From contig JACQQZ010000160.1 of the NCBI GenBank assembly GCA_016206755.1, positions 1-8,158 on the forward strand: DNA of 8,158 nucleotides, in the 5' to 3' direction. Below, piece by piece: positions 1-7,646 of the stretch (the first letter of the stretch is position 1; every line of letters starts with the position of its first letter). Both the position numbers and the translations under genes were made by a program. The notes under the pieces were generated by a model. It was not told the origin of the DNA and searched no databases. It was given only the letters and a program-made list of their open reading frames with translations. The DNA is from Candidatus Omnitrophota bacterium (GTDB lineage Bacteria > Omnitrophota > Gorgyraeia > 1-14-0-20-64-10 > JACQQZ01).

Positions 1-845
1 AAAGAAACCTTCGCCTCCCACCGGAGATCGCGCTTGATCTTCTCCACGCTGATCCAAACGTCTTTTGGAGTGCCGGACTCGGGCGAATCGTATTGGGCGT
101 GAACGGTCTTTCCCGTGATGCGCTGCAGCTGCGCCAACAGTTGGCGCAAGGAATGGTTTTGTCCGCTGCCGGCGTTCCACACGCTCAAGCGCTCCGGGGC
201 CCTCTTCTTCAAAGCCAGCAGAAGGGCCCGGACGGCATCTTCAACATAGACAAAATCCCTGCGCTGCAGGCCGTTGCCGTGAATCAGCGGCGGCTGCCCT
301 TGATCGATGGCAGCCATGAACCGCGCAATGACGTTGCCGGGGTTGCCCGGGCCATAGATGTTTGAAAACCGCAGAATGCCGACCCGCAGGCCGGACCGGT
401 CCGCCGTCAAGCGGCAGAGGCGCTCTGCAAAAAATTTGCTCAAACCGTAAGGGGTCTCCGGGGCGGCCAAATCGGTTTCCCGGAAAGACCGGTCACCGCT
501 GCTGCCGTAAACCGCCGCCGTGGATGCCAGAAGAAATTGTTTTACGCCGGCCCTCGAGGATGCCTCCAGCAAACGCGCGGTGGGCAACACATTGGCCTGC
601 AACAAGCCGGACAGAGAGGTCCCGGAGGACATTCCGGCCAAATGGATGATCGCATCAGCATTTTCAGTCTTTTTTTCCAACTGCCGCATGTTTTCCATAT
701 CCAGACGAAATGCGTGATGCGGTTTTGGCAGCACAATGGGATTGTCCCTGTAAGCGGCGGAGATTTTTACGCCGGGTTGGAGGACAAGCGCGCGAACCAA
801 GTGCGTTCCTAAAAAACCTGAAGCGCCTGTGATGAAAACGTGCAT
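1..845 (-). CDS. nucleotide-sugar epimerase/reductase-like extended SDR, third of three (3' end outside window)
   Basis: From ATG 845-843 the frame is open to the left edge, giving 281 residues. The C terminus is missing, probably 20-40 residues by family length. The Rossmann motif is TGASGFLG (6-13), followed by HLAG (68-71), STAAVYG with Thr109, and YGLSK with Tyr133 and Lys137. RFSNIYGPGN (159-168), RRDFVYVED (195-203) and NAGSGQNHS (224-232) follow, so the catalytic set is intact. It differs from its two neighbours at the end of the second strand, which reads AAYRDN with Arg33 instead of Asp. Arg there is common in NADP-using SDRs, so this member could be a 4-keto-sugar reductase rather than an epimerase (inference). 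The stop of the previous gene is only 4 bases away. An AAGG at 851-848 is just 2 bases from the ATG, too close to be a good ribosome-binding site. Reinitiation after the preceding gene is likely. Confidence 0.9.
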   Translation of the reverse strand, partial: MHVFITGASGFLGTHLVRALVLQPGVKISAAYRDNPIVLPKPHHAFRLDMENMRQLEKKTENADAIIHLAGMSSGTSLSGLLQANVLPTARLLEASSRAGVKQFLLASTAAVYGSSGDRSFRETDLAAPETPYGLSKFFAERLCRLTADRSGLRVGILRFSNIYGPGNPGNVIARFMAAIDQGQPPLIHGNGLQRRDFVYVEDAVRALLLALKKRAPERLSVWNAGSGQNHSLRQLLAQLQRITGKTVHAQYDSPESGTPKDVWISVEKIKRDLRWEAKVS

Positions 846-849
846 TGCC

Positions 850-1797
850 TTATGAGCGCAGCCGAGGGCCGGAGCGCAGCCATTGCGCCGTTCGACGGAT
901 GCCTTCGTCCAAACCGTAAGCCGGAGACCACCCCAATTTGATTTTGGCCTTGGAACAGTCGCACGCCATGCCATAAATCTCGGCTTGAGGATGATGATGT
1001 TTCACGAAGCGGACCGCGTCTTTTCCTGCGATTTGTTTTGCCAGAGACCGAATGGAAGTTGCCAGTCCGGTTCCCGCATTGAAAATTTCGCCGTTGGTTT
1101 TTCGATACTTCCCTGCCCGAACAATGAACTCGGCGCAATCTTCCACGTATAAAAAATCTCGCGTCTGGAAACCCGTGCCATAGATGAACACCGGCTGATT
1201 TTTGAGATGCCGACCGATGAAGATGGACACGACCCCGCCTTCGGCGTCGGCGCGCTGGTAGGGACCGTAGGTGTTGAATGGCCGGACGATGGTGACCGGC
1301 ATGTGATAACCATGGGCGTATCCCAAAGCCAGCTCTTCGGCCGCCAGCTTGGATCCTGCGTAAGGCGAGAGCGGTTGCGTCGGAGAGGTCTCGGAGATTT
1401 TTTTATTCCGTGCTGCTTGATACACCAGGCAGGTGCCGGCCAGCAGCAGGCCGGACTTGATCCGGCGCAGCGCCTCCAGCAAGTGTTGCGTGCCCAAAAC
1501 GTTGACTTCGTAGGTCCGCTTGGGCTGGGCCAAACTTGTTTGGACGTTGACTTGCGCCGCCAGGTGGTAGCACTGCTGCGGGCGGATTTTCCAAACGCAC
1601 CGTTCCAGGCGCGCGCCGTTTCGGATGTCGAGCCGCAGGACATCGCGCAGCCGGCGATCCTTTTCGAATTCCCGGATGTTCTCCGGATTGCCGCTGGAAA
1701 AATCATCGACGATCCAAACCTCATGCCTTTGCCGTAAAAGCTGCCCAACCACCCAGCGGCCGATGAAGCCGGCCCCGCCGGTGACCAGAATTCTCAT
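850..1797 (-). CDS. NAD-dependent nucleotide-sugar epimerase/dehydratase (extended SDR), second of three
   Basis: This is a 315-residue extended SDR. The Rossmann motif TGGAGFIG is at residues 6-13. Asp31 and Asp32 (VDDFSSG) end the second strand, as in NAD-dependent GalE and dTDP-glucose or GDP-mannose dehydratases. HLAAQ is at 78-82 and YAGSK gives Tyr146 and Lys150. The third catalytic position is Thr122 in the phrase GTCLVYQ, where most relatives have a Ser/Thr followed by VYG; here Gln replaces the Gly. RPFNTYGPYQR (172-182), EGGVVSIFI (186-194), QTRDFLYVEDC (211-221) and NAGTG (240-244) match a subgroup of putative NDP-sugar epimerases and dehydratases found in polysaccharide clusters. 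The C terminus ends with the usual LGWSP (288-292) helix region, so the protein is complete. The start overlaps the previous stop as ATGA, and the stop lies 4 bases before the third SDR gene. The precise reaction is not visible from sequence. Confidence 0.93.
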   Translation of the reverse strand: MRILVTGGAGFIGRWVVGQLLRQRHEVWIVDDFSSGNPENIREFEKDRRLRDVLRLDIRNGARLERCVWKIRPQQCYHLAAQVNVQTSLAQPKRTYEVNVLGTQHLLEALRRIKSGLLLAGTCLVYQAARNKKISETSPTQPLSPYAGSKLAAEELALGYAHGYHMPVTIVRPFNTYGPYQRADAEGGVVSIFIGRHLKNQPVFIYGTGFQTRDFLYVEDCAEFIVRAGKYRKTNGEIFNAGTGLATSIRSLAKQIAGKDAVRFVKHHHPQAEIYGMACDCSKAKIKLGWSPAYGLDEGIRRTAQWLRSGPRLRS

Positions 1798-2753
1798 TGG
1801 AGATGCCCCTGAAACCAGGCGATGGTCCGCTGCAGCCCGGATTCCAAAGAGAATTCAGGAGACCAGCCGGTCGAGGCGCGGATTTTTTCGATTCCGGCGC
1901 ACAGGCGCGGGAGGTCCGCCGGCCTGCCCTCTTCATGCCGGACTTGGGATTTCGATCCCGTCAAGCGGATGACGAGCTGGGCCAGATCGAGAATGGAAAT
2001 TTCCTTTCCGGTGCCGATGTTGAAGGCCTGCCCGATGAATTTCCGGCCGTTCTGGACAAGCATCCCGTAGGCCCGGACCGCATCCTTCACGTACATGAAA
2101 TCGCGCGTTTGCCGGCCGCCGTTGTGAATCACGATCGGCTCTCCCCGAAGGGCCCGCTCGACAAAATTCGGAATGGCCGCAGGGTATCCTGCGACGTTTT
2201 GGTTTTCTCCGAAGGTGTTGAAATTCCGGACGACGACCACCGGATAGTTGTACCAATGGTGCATCACCATGCAGTGCTTTTCGCACGAAAGCTTCGTGGC
2301 GGCATAGACGCTGCGCGGATGAAGCGGATGCTGTTCATCCAGCGGGACGTACTCCGGAGCGCCGTAGACCTCCGGCGACGAGGCGTAAACCAGCAAGGGC
2401 TGCCGGATCGTTTTGCGAAGCGCCTGGAGAAAGTAAAACGTTCCCCGCTCGTTGTTTTCGAAATACTCCGCGGGATCCACCATCGATTCATCGATCGAAA
2501 CGTAAGCGGCCAAATGAACGACGCAGTCGCAGGCCATTTGGTTCAGTTTGGGCGCATCGAGCCGTTCGTACGGCATCGTCAGCATGCGGACTTTTTTCTC
2601 GAATTCCGGAGAGCGGATGAACGGATCCGGCTCAAGCGTCTGGCGGGATTGGTTGTCGAGGGCGTAGACCGTTTCAACAAAGGGTTGGCGCACCAGCCAA
2701 TCAATCAGATGGACGCCGTACAAGCCGCGCGCGCCCGTAACCAGAACGCGCAT
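1794..2753 (-). CDS. NAD-dependent nucleotide-sugar epimerase/dehydratase (extended SDR), first of three
   Basis: This 319-residue cytoplasmic extended SDR has the usual length for GalE-like enzymes. From ATG 2753-2751 the Rossmann glycine motif is TGARGLYG (residues 6-13). Asp33 ends the second strand (ALDN), which points to NAD rather than NADP. HLAAY occupies 80-84. The catalytic set is Ser126 (in SSPEVYG), Tyr150 and Lys154 (YAATK). The substrate-side motifs are RNFNTFGENQ (176-185), then QTRDFMYVKD (215-224) and NIGTGKEIS (245-253). The complete catalytic triad suggests an active epimerase or 4,6-dehydratase. No substrate-specific signature lets me choose, and GalE-like or decarboxylating activities remain possible. 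It starts one base after the carbamoyltransferase stop and overlaps the next SDR gene by 4 bases, so it is almost certainly cotranscribed and probably acts on the same nucleotide sugar. Confidence 0.93.
   Translation of the reverse strand: MRVLVTGARGLYGVHLIDWLVRQPFVETVYALDNQSRQTLEPDPFIRSPEFEKKVRMLTMPYERLDAPKLNQMACDCVVHLAAYVSIDESMVDPAEYFENNERGTFYFLQALRKTIRQPLLVYASSPEVYGAPEYVPLDEQHPLHPRSVYAATKLSCEKHCMVMHHWYNYPVVVVRNFNTFGENQNVAGYPAAIPNFVERALRGEPIVIHNGGRQTRDFMYVKDAVRAYGMLVQNGRKFIGQAFNIGTGKEISILDLAQLVIRLTGSKSQVRHEEGRPADLPRLCAGIEKIRASTGWSPEFSLESGLQRTIAWFQGHLQ
1806..1810 (-). promoter_or_regulatory. weak ribosome-binding site for the second SDR gene
   Basis: AGGGG lies 8 bases before ATG 1797-1795, within the last codons of the previous gene. 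Spacing is normal and complementarity to 16S rRNA is partial. Together with the 4-base ATGA overlap it supports this start. Confidence 0.4.
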
Positions 2754-2754
2754 T

Positions 2755-4584
2755 TTATCCTGCATGTGCATGGGCCGGGGCCGCGTCCGGCAGAGACGGA
2801 TGGGCGCCGTCTTTTTTTGAAATCAGATAAGGTCCCAGCGCCAGATGGGGCAAGCCGGATTTTTCGAACGTCTCCAGCGCCTCCTGGGGTCCCCGGACCA
2901 TCGGGGATCCGTGCAGATTGTAGGAGGTATTCAAAACACCCCCCACGCCGGTCTTTTCTTCGAAGGATTTGATGAGGCGATGGTAGGAGGCGTTTTGCTG
3001 CGGGGTGACCAACTGAGGCCGCAGCGTGCCATCGTAAGGATGCAGGGCTGCCTTGAGCTCTCTGCGGGCGCGCGGCGTCGAGTGGAAGCAAACGGCCATG
3101 TACGGCGCGGGAATCTGCTTCGGATTGACGACGTAATCCTGGGCGCGTTCCGCCAAGAGGGTCGGTGCAAACGGCATCCAAAAATCCCGCCCCTTGATCA
3201 TTTGATTGATGATCCGCGCGGCGTCCGGATCGGCCGGGTGCGCCAGGATGGACCGGTTGCCCAGGGAACGGGCGCCCCATTCCATCCGCCCGCTCACGCG
3301 CGCCACCACGCGATTTTCAGACAACAGCTCCGCCGTGCGCCGCTCGATGTCCTCCTCGCGTGAAACCGTATGGCGGCCTGCGATGTTCATTCGCTTCAAT
3401 GCCGATTCCGCTTCGGCTTCAGTGAAATCAGGCCCCAGATAGATGTCTCGAAGCGGCTCCAGCTCCAGCGCGCGTCCGATTTTACGCGATAATTCCAAAG
3501 CCGCCCAATAGGCCGCGCCGATCGGGGTTGATTCATCCCCCGCCGTTGGAAATGGAAAGAACCGCTCCACTTCCGGAAGCTCCGTAATTCTGAGGTTGGC
3601 CTTGACGTTCATGAAGACCCCGCCTCCGGCCACCACGGTTTTCAGGCCGGTGCGTCGAACCGCATTGCGCACCCATTCCAAAATTCGTTCCTCCAAAAGC
3701 ATCTGGACGGCGGCGGCCACGTCATCAAACCGGACGCCGCTCATCTTTTCTTTCAAGAACCGGTGCGTGTGATGCGTATCGAATTTCGAGCGGAAGCGAA
3801 GCGGGTCTTTGGCGTCGAGCCGGATGATGTCCTGAATGCGCCCGTAAGCGCGTTCCCGTCCGCGGCGGCCGGCATAGGGGGCCAACCCCATGACCTTGTA
3901 TTCGTCCTCCCCGCCTTTCATGCCCAGGAAGCGCGTGGCGTCCAAATAAATCCAGCCCAGCGAATTGCCGATGTACGTTTCGGAAATTCTGCGGTATTTT
4001 CCATTGCGAATCTCGCTGACGGAGCCGCAGAGCCGGTCCCCTTCCCCGTCCAGCGTCAGCAGAACGGCGTCCTGCCGATTGTAAGGGGAGCCATAATAAG
4101 CCGTCACGGCGTGGATGAGGTGATGATCGTAAGAGAATACTTTTTCGGCCGGTATTCCGAGGAATTGCGCCGTGAATTTTCGTTCACACCAGGTGCTGTA
4201 GCGCCCCACGGACAGGGCGCAGGCGTCATAACCGATGCGGCTGACCGGCCGGAGCGCAGGAATGCGATACTCCAAATTTTCCCAGGCCTTCCATACCGCC
4301 CGGGCCGGACCGTAGGCGAAACGCAGCAATCGGATTCCATGCTGTTGCCGGACCGGTTCGCTCGCAAAAACAGGCGCGCTGTATTGATAGCCGATGCCGA
4401 CCGCGTCTAAATCTCCCGGTTCCAAACCGGCGGCGCTCAGGCAGTACCGGATGCTCTGGGCGGGAAACCCCGCCTGATTCTTGCAGCCGGAGAAGCGCTC
4501 TTCGCTCACGCAAGCGACGATTCGCCCATCTTTGAGAAGAGCGGCGGTGGCGTTGTGGCCGTTGTAGATGCCCAAGACGTTCAT
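2755..4584 (-). CDS. O-carbamoyltransferase, NodU/CmcH/TobZ family
   Basis: This enzyme family moves a carbamoyl group from carbamoyl phosphate, through a carbamoyl-adenylate intermediate made with ATP, onto a hydroxyl of a sugar, Nod factor or antibiotic. It acts in the cytoplasm. The 609-residue length is normal for the family. The N-terminal Kae1-like domain (about 1-365) shows the opening strand with GHNATAALLKDG (9-20), the metal-site region DHHLIH (153-158), DGEGD (179-183), GGEDEYKVMGLAPY (224-237) and GGGVFMNVKAN (320-330). The C-terminal domain (about 380-590) shows GRMEWGARSLGNRSIL (432-447), PFAPTLLAE (471-479) and LNTSYNLHGSPMV (551-563). In the family the loop usually reads GPRALG; here it is GARSLG. 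The start ATG 4584-4582 places the first strand at residue 3. An in-frame ATG at 4680 adds 32 residues inside the previous gene and was rejected. The start overlaps the preceding stop by 4 bases and has no clear ribosome-binding site. The acceptor is unknown, probably a sugar made by the adjacent SDR enzymes. Confidence 0.95.
   Translation of the reverse strand: MNVLGIYNGHNATAALLKDGRIVACVSEERFSGCKNQAGFPAQSIRYCLSAAGLEPGDLDAVGIGYQYSAPVFASEPVRQQHGIRLLRFAYGPARAVWKAWENLEYRIPALRPVSRIGYDACALSVGRYSTWCERKFTAQFLGIPAEKVFSYDHHLIHAVTAYYGSPYNRQDAVLLTLDGEGDRLCGSVSEIRNGKYRRISETYIGNSLGWIYLDATRFLGMKGGEDEYKVMGLAPYAGRRGRERAYGRIQDIIRLDAKDPLRFRSKFDTHHTHRFLKEKMSGVRFDDVAAAVQMLLEERILEWVRNAVRRTGLKTVVAGGGVFMNVKANLRITELPEVERFFPFPTAGDESTPIGAAYWAALELSRKIGRALELEPLRDIYLGPDFTEAEAESALKRMNIAGRHTVSREEDIERRTAELLSENRVVARVSGRMEWGARSLGNRSILAHPADPDAARIINQMIKGRDFWMPFAPTLLAERAQDYVVNPKQIPAPYMAVCFHSTPRARRELKAALHPYDGTLRPQLVTPQQNASYHRLIKSFEEKTGVGGVLNTSYNLHGSPMVRGPQEALETFEKSGLPHLALGPYLISKKDGAHPSLPDAAPAHAHAG
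2758..2761 (-). promoter_or_regulatory. probable ribosome-binding site for the first SDR gene
   Basis: AGGA lies 4 bases before ATG 2753-2751, inside the last codons of the carbamoyltransferase gene, whose TAA (2757-2755) is one base from that ATG. The spacing is short but supports this ATG over an in-frame ATG at 2771, which would add six residues before the canonical first strand. Confidence 0.45.
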
Positions 4585-7500
4585 CTTTTTTGAATGATTT
4601 GAATCAGCAGTGTTGTTCCAAGAAGCGCCGACAGAATCGCCGTTGACACGAGACTGATCTTTTGGCCCAGCCGGCTCCATTTTTGGGGCGCAAAGACCAC
4701 TTCCTTTTCATGAAAACCCGGGGGGACAAGCCAGGCATTCGCAAATCCGTTGACCCGGAAATGGGGCCAAGGATCTGCGTTCCAGCCGGGATGGTAGGAC
4801 TCATTAAACACCAGGATGCTCGGCTGCGTCAAACGAAAAGCCAGCGTGTAAGCCGTGGGGGATTGGCGCTGCGGCCGGAGGGCCAGGACGGCGGCGGCCG
4901 GCGGAGATGGGGGTCCATTTTCCAGCGTCACCACCCATCCTTCTCCTAAAAATGTTTCTGCTTCAAAGGTGAGATCGCCTTTTCTCAGCGGGACGCCGGC
5001 AGCTTCCCAATGCCAGTTGCCCACGTCGTCTTGGCGGGGTTGAAGGAGAAGGAGAGTTCCATTCAACCACACCGGGCGCTCCCCCAGCGCCTTGACTTCC
5101 CTGTCCGTCAAAGCCCCTTCATAAAAAGGATGCAGGCGCAGGGCGTAGCCCCCTTCCCGCGGGATGAGCAGATGCGCTTGAAGGCGTGGGTCGCCGATGA
5201 CAATGTCCCTGACGGCAAACGAATAGGTTTGGTCTCCTTCCCGCATCCAGGGTTCAGTGGTGTAGAACTGAAAATGATTCCGTCCCGGCAGCAACGTAAC
5301 CGCCGGCAATGTGACTCGAGTGGGCTGCGCCCCGATGGGCAATGTGGTTTCAACTCCGGTGGTATCGACTTGGACAGGTTGCTTGTTGAGAAGGGGGTAG
5401 AGTCGTCGCGGCGTGCGGTGGGCTTTAATCTCAAACGACATTCTTGCTGCAAAAACAGTGGGATGCGGATTGTTGATTTCCAGGGTTTGGACATCCGGCA
5501 ATACCCATTTCCAGCCCTCCTCCGCTTCGCGGACATTTCCCCATTGCCACTGCAGTCCCCGGTCTGCGTAAGCGTTTGTCGGCGGCTGGGCCGACGCCTG
5601 TTTGCTGGAATTGACGACGATAACGGTGCAATCTTCCGGAATGGATTGAGGGTTAAAATGCGTTGGAGGCGTGCCCAGAACGAGGATTCGGCGGACCAAA
5701 CCTTCTTTGAGCCAGAGATGCGTTCGAGCTTCGGGCCGCTCAACCCAATAGAGCGGCTCATCTTCCAGATAGGTGGTGTGGCTGAGGAGCGGAAAATCGG
5801 ATGCATCCCCCCACACCAACATCAGTCGATCCGAAAGCCGCCAGAGCGGCCTCGGATTTTTAACTTCGTAAACTTCCCAGGGGCCGAAAGTTTTAACGAC
5901 AGAAATTCCGTTTTGGCGCCTGAGCCGCTCCTGCATCCGCTCAGGCGAATCCGGCAGCTCGAGCAAATCGTACCGGTAATCTTTTTCATGAACCACGTAG
6001 CGGACTCCCAGCAGGCGCCACAATCGGTCCAGCCGCGGCGTCTCATCGCCCTGAAATGGATTCAATGTCTTCCGAATGAACCGGGTGATCTCCAGCGACG
6101 CCTGGGAAGCCCCTTGCGAAATCATTTGGAAAACAGGATTCATCTCGTACAGAAGGGGCTGAGGGATGCGGTACCAAAGAAAAGAAAAAAACCCTGGGTA
6201 ACCCCAGGTGTTGGCCCAGATGCCGCGTCCAGGCAACATAAAGAGCCGCTCCTCGGCAGGCCGCGTCCGAAACCAAGCGGCGGCTTCCTCCACATGCCCA
6301 GGAAGCCGGAATTGGAGGGGCGGAACTTTCCCGCGCTGTTCTGCCGTTGGGAAAATCGTTCCCGTAACAACGGGGTGAGCGTAAAGCAGCAGCATAAAAA
6401 GGATTGCGGCTGCAGCCCCCCATTTTCCTCGTTGTTTTTTCTGCCAAGACACGAACCATGCAGCACCGACTCCAACCAAGAAAGCAAATCCCAAGCACGT
6501 TAAGATCATAAATTTAAACCAAGTAGAGCGAAACATCCAAAAGCCGGGCAGATGATTCACGGCCCATCGGAAAAAGATTCCAGTCGGAGGGTGTGCCCCC
6601 ATGCTTAAAACCACTCCAAGCAAGGCCACACACAAAAAGAATTTTTTGCATCGTACTCTTGGAGCAAGAATGCCCAGGACAAGCAGCGCAACAAAAGACC
6701 AGCTTAAGACGATCCAGAATGGATGCGTCAAATAGGCCGGGGCATGCAAAACATAAGGTTCATTGTTGCCCGTATACCAAGTCCAGTCTCCTTGGATGCG
6801 GATCACATTCCAAAAACTGGTATGGCGGCTGATGCCTTCCACGTAAGAAAGCGCTTGGGCGCGCGCTTCGCCCAGGGGTTGGTGGCCCGTTCCCCAAAGA
6901 CCGTTCACGAGCTGTGGCAGCCACCAAAAAGCATGCAGACTTGCGATCAGCAACAACAGAATCCCAGAGGCCCAGACGGTGCGCAGCGCCGATTTCCACC
7001 TGTGCTGCGCGATCGACCAGGCAATTCCGTACAGTAGGATGCCAAATCCTACAAGTCCTCCCAATACGACAATCGGCGTATTGGTACCAGCGCTGGCAGC
7101 GGCAAGACTGACTCCTGCGATCCAACCGACGGTGGGCCAAATCGGTTTTTCTCCTCTGAACAGATGAAGCGTCCATGCCGTCAAAATCGGCAGCACGGCG
7201 TACAGTGCAATGTTGGGCTTGTTGAATCCGATCCAAATGGGTGAGACATAAAAATTGCAGGCGTAAAACGTCGCGGCTGCCAGTCGGGCGATGCGTGAAT
7301 GAGGGTAAAGCAGTGCCATCATGGCATACATGGACCAAGCGGCAGCCGCAAACCAGAAGCAGTAGGTCACTTGCTGAGCCAACAGCATCGATCCCCCGCT
7401 CTCCAAAACCAAGGCAGGAAGCGAATTGAAGAGGAAGGCAGCTTGATCGAAAAGATGAATGGTACCGGTTCCCAGGCGATGATTCCAGGCATGGAGAAAT

Positions 7501-7646
7501 TCCAAATTGGTGCTCCAATTTTGAGGCAGGAGCGTGTCCAGCGAAGCCAGCATGCGGCCATGCCTGAACCAAATCAACGGAATGAGAGACAAGGCCAGCA
7601 TGTAACACCATTCCAAGATCAAGAGCCGCTTCTTGTTGAGTTTCAT
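4581..7646 (-). CDS. large multi-pass membrane protein, GT-C glycosyltransferase-like (AftD/YfhO-type architecture)
   Basis: The protein is 1021 residues from ATG 7646-7644. This start is chosen because it begins with a basic MKLNKKR followed at once by a transmembrane helix. An upstream in-frame ATG at 7856 would add 70 hydrophilic residues inside the previous gene. Hydrophobic segments lie near residues 8-27, 89-114, 119-138, 146-163, 170-186, 190-212, 222-247, 308-328, 334-350, 376-399 and 408-424, with a last one at 996-1017. An acidic residue (Asp37, in LDTLLPQNW) sits just after the first helix, where GT-C enzymes carry a catalytic acid. The phrase LPGFWMFRSTWFKF (366-379) matches the FR-x-x-x-K pattern shared by AftD and YfhO proteins. 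Residues 425-995 are soluble and rich in predicted strands, with carbohydrate-binding-like sandwich stretches around 720-830. A YfhO-like end (ESYHPGWNA at 949-957, then VPPGFHEKEVVF at 974-985) follows. The likely role is transfer of a lipid-linked sugar outside the inner membrane. Substrate and acceptor are unknown. The 3' end overlaps the carbamoyltransferase gene by 4 bases. Confidence 0.82.
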   Translation of the reverse strand: MKLNKKRLLILEWCYMLALSLIPLIWFRHGRMLASLDTLLPQNWSTNLEFLHAWNHRLGTGTIHLFDQAAFLFNSLPALVLESGGSMLLAQQVTYCFWFAAAAWSMYAMMALLYPHSRIARLAAATFYACNFYVSPIWIGFNKPNIALYAVLPILTAWTLHLFRGEKPIWPTVGWIAGVSLAAASAGTNTPIVVLGGLVGFGILLYGIAWSIAQHRWKSALRTVWASGILLLLIASLHAFWWLPQLVNGLWGTGHQPLGEARAQALSYVEGISRHTSFWNVIRIQGDWTWYTGNNEPYVLHAPAYLTHPFWIVLSWSFVALLVLGILAPRVRCKKFFLCVALLGVVLSMGAHPPTGIFFRWAVNHLPGFWMFRSTWFKFMILTCLGFAFLVGVGAAWFVSWQKKQRGKWGAAAAILFMLLLYAHPVVTGTIFPTAEQRGKVPPLQFRLPGHVEEAAAWFRTRPAEERLFMLPGRGIWANTWGYPGFFSFLWYRIPQPLLYEMNPVFQMISQGASQASLEITRFIRKTLNPFQGDETPRLDRLWRLLGVRYVVHEKDYRYDLLELPDSPERMQERLRRQNGISVVKTFGPWEVYEVKNPRPLWRLSDRLMLVWGDASDFPLLSHTTYLEDEPLYWVERPEARTHLWLKEGLVRRILVLGTPPTHFNPQSIPEDCTVIVVNSSKQASAQPPTNAYADRGLQWQWGNVREAEEGWKWVLPDVQTLEINNPHPTVFAARMSFEIKAHRTPRRLYPLLNKQPVQVDTTGVETTLPIGAQPTRVTLPAVTLLPGRNHFQFYTTEPWMREGDQTYSFAVRDIVIGDPRLQAHLLIPREGGYALRLHPFYEGALTDREVKALGERPVWLNGTLLLLQPRQDDVGNWHWEAAGVPLRKGDLTFEAETFLGEGWVVTLENGPPSPPAAAVLALRPQRQSPTAYTLAFRLTQPSILVFNESYHPGWNADPWPHFRVNGFANAWLVPPGFHEKEVVFAPQKWSRLGQKISLVSTAILSALLGTTLLIQIIQKR
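6176..6208 (-). terminator. terminator-like hairpin plus T-rich tract inside the membrane-protein gene
   Basis: On the minus strand CCTGGG (6208-6203), loop GTTA (6202-6199) and CCCAGG (6198-6193) form a perfect 6-bp stem. One G follows, then seven Ts, C, four Ts, C and three Ts (6191-6176). This is the layout of a Rho-independent terminator on the coding strand. It lies mid-gene, encoding roughly Trp481-Gly-Tyr-Pro-Gly followed by a Phe/Ser/Leu stretch. It may simply reflect those codons, or it may end transcription when translation is interrupted. The stem is short, so the effect could be small. Confidence 0.3.

Noticed and set aside
1797..2972. Open frame of 391 codons on the plus strand
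   Set aside because: It is antisense to the first SDR gene and the end of the carbamoyltransferase gene, both of which have clear family motifs. The plus-strand translation has none.
3763..4410. Open frame of 215 codons on the plus strand
   Set aside because: It is antisense to conserved carbamoyltransferase motifs and has no domain signal of its own.
4585..4680. Possible 32-residue N-terminal extension of the carbamoyltransferase
   Set aside because: Family members begin directly at the first beta strand with GHNA near residue 10, which the ATG at 4584 provides. The extension overlaps the conserved end of the membrane protein.
5010..6503. Long open frame of 497 codons on the plus strand
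   Set aside because: It lies wholly antisense to the membrane-protein gene, has no recognisable domain, membrane pattern or ribosome-binding site, and its composition (many Arg, Pro, Gln) is typical of a complementary-strand shadow.
6481..6540. Locally AT-rich stretch (about 35% GC) in a GC-rich window
   Set aside because: It encodes a transmembrane region of the membrane protein, flanking sequence returns to normal GC at once, and there are no repeats or boundaries suggesting insertion.
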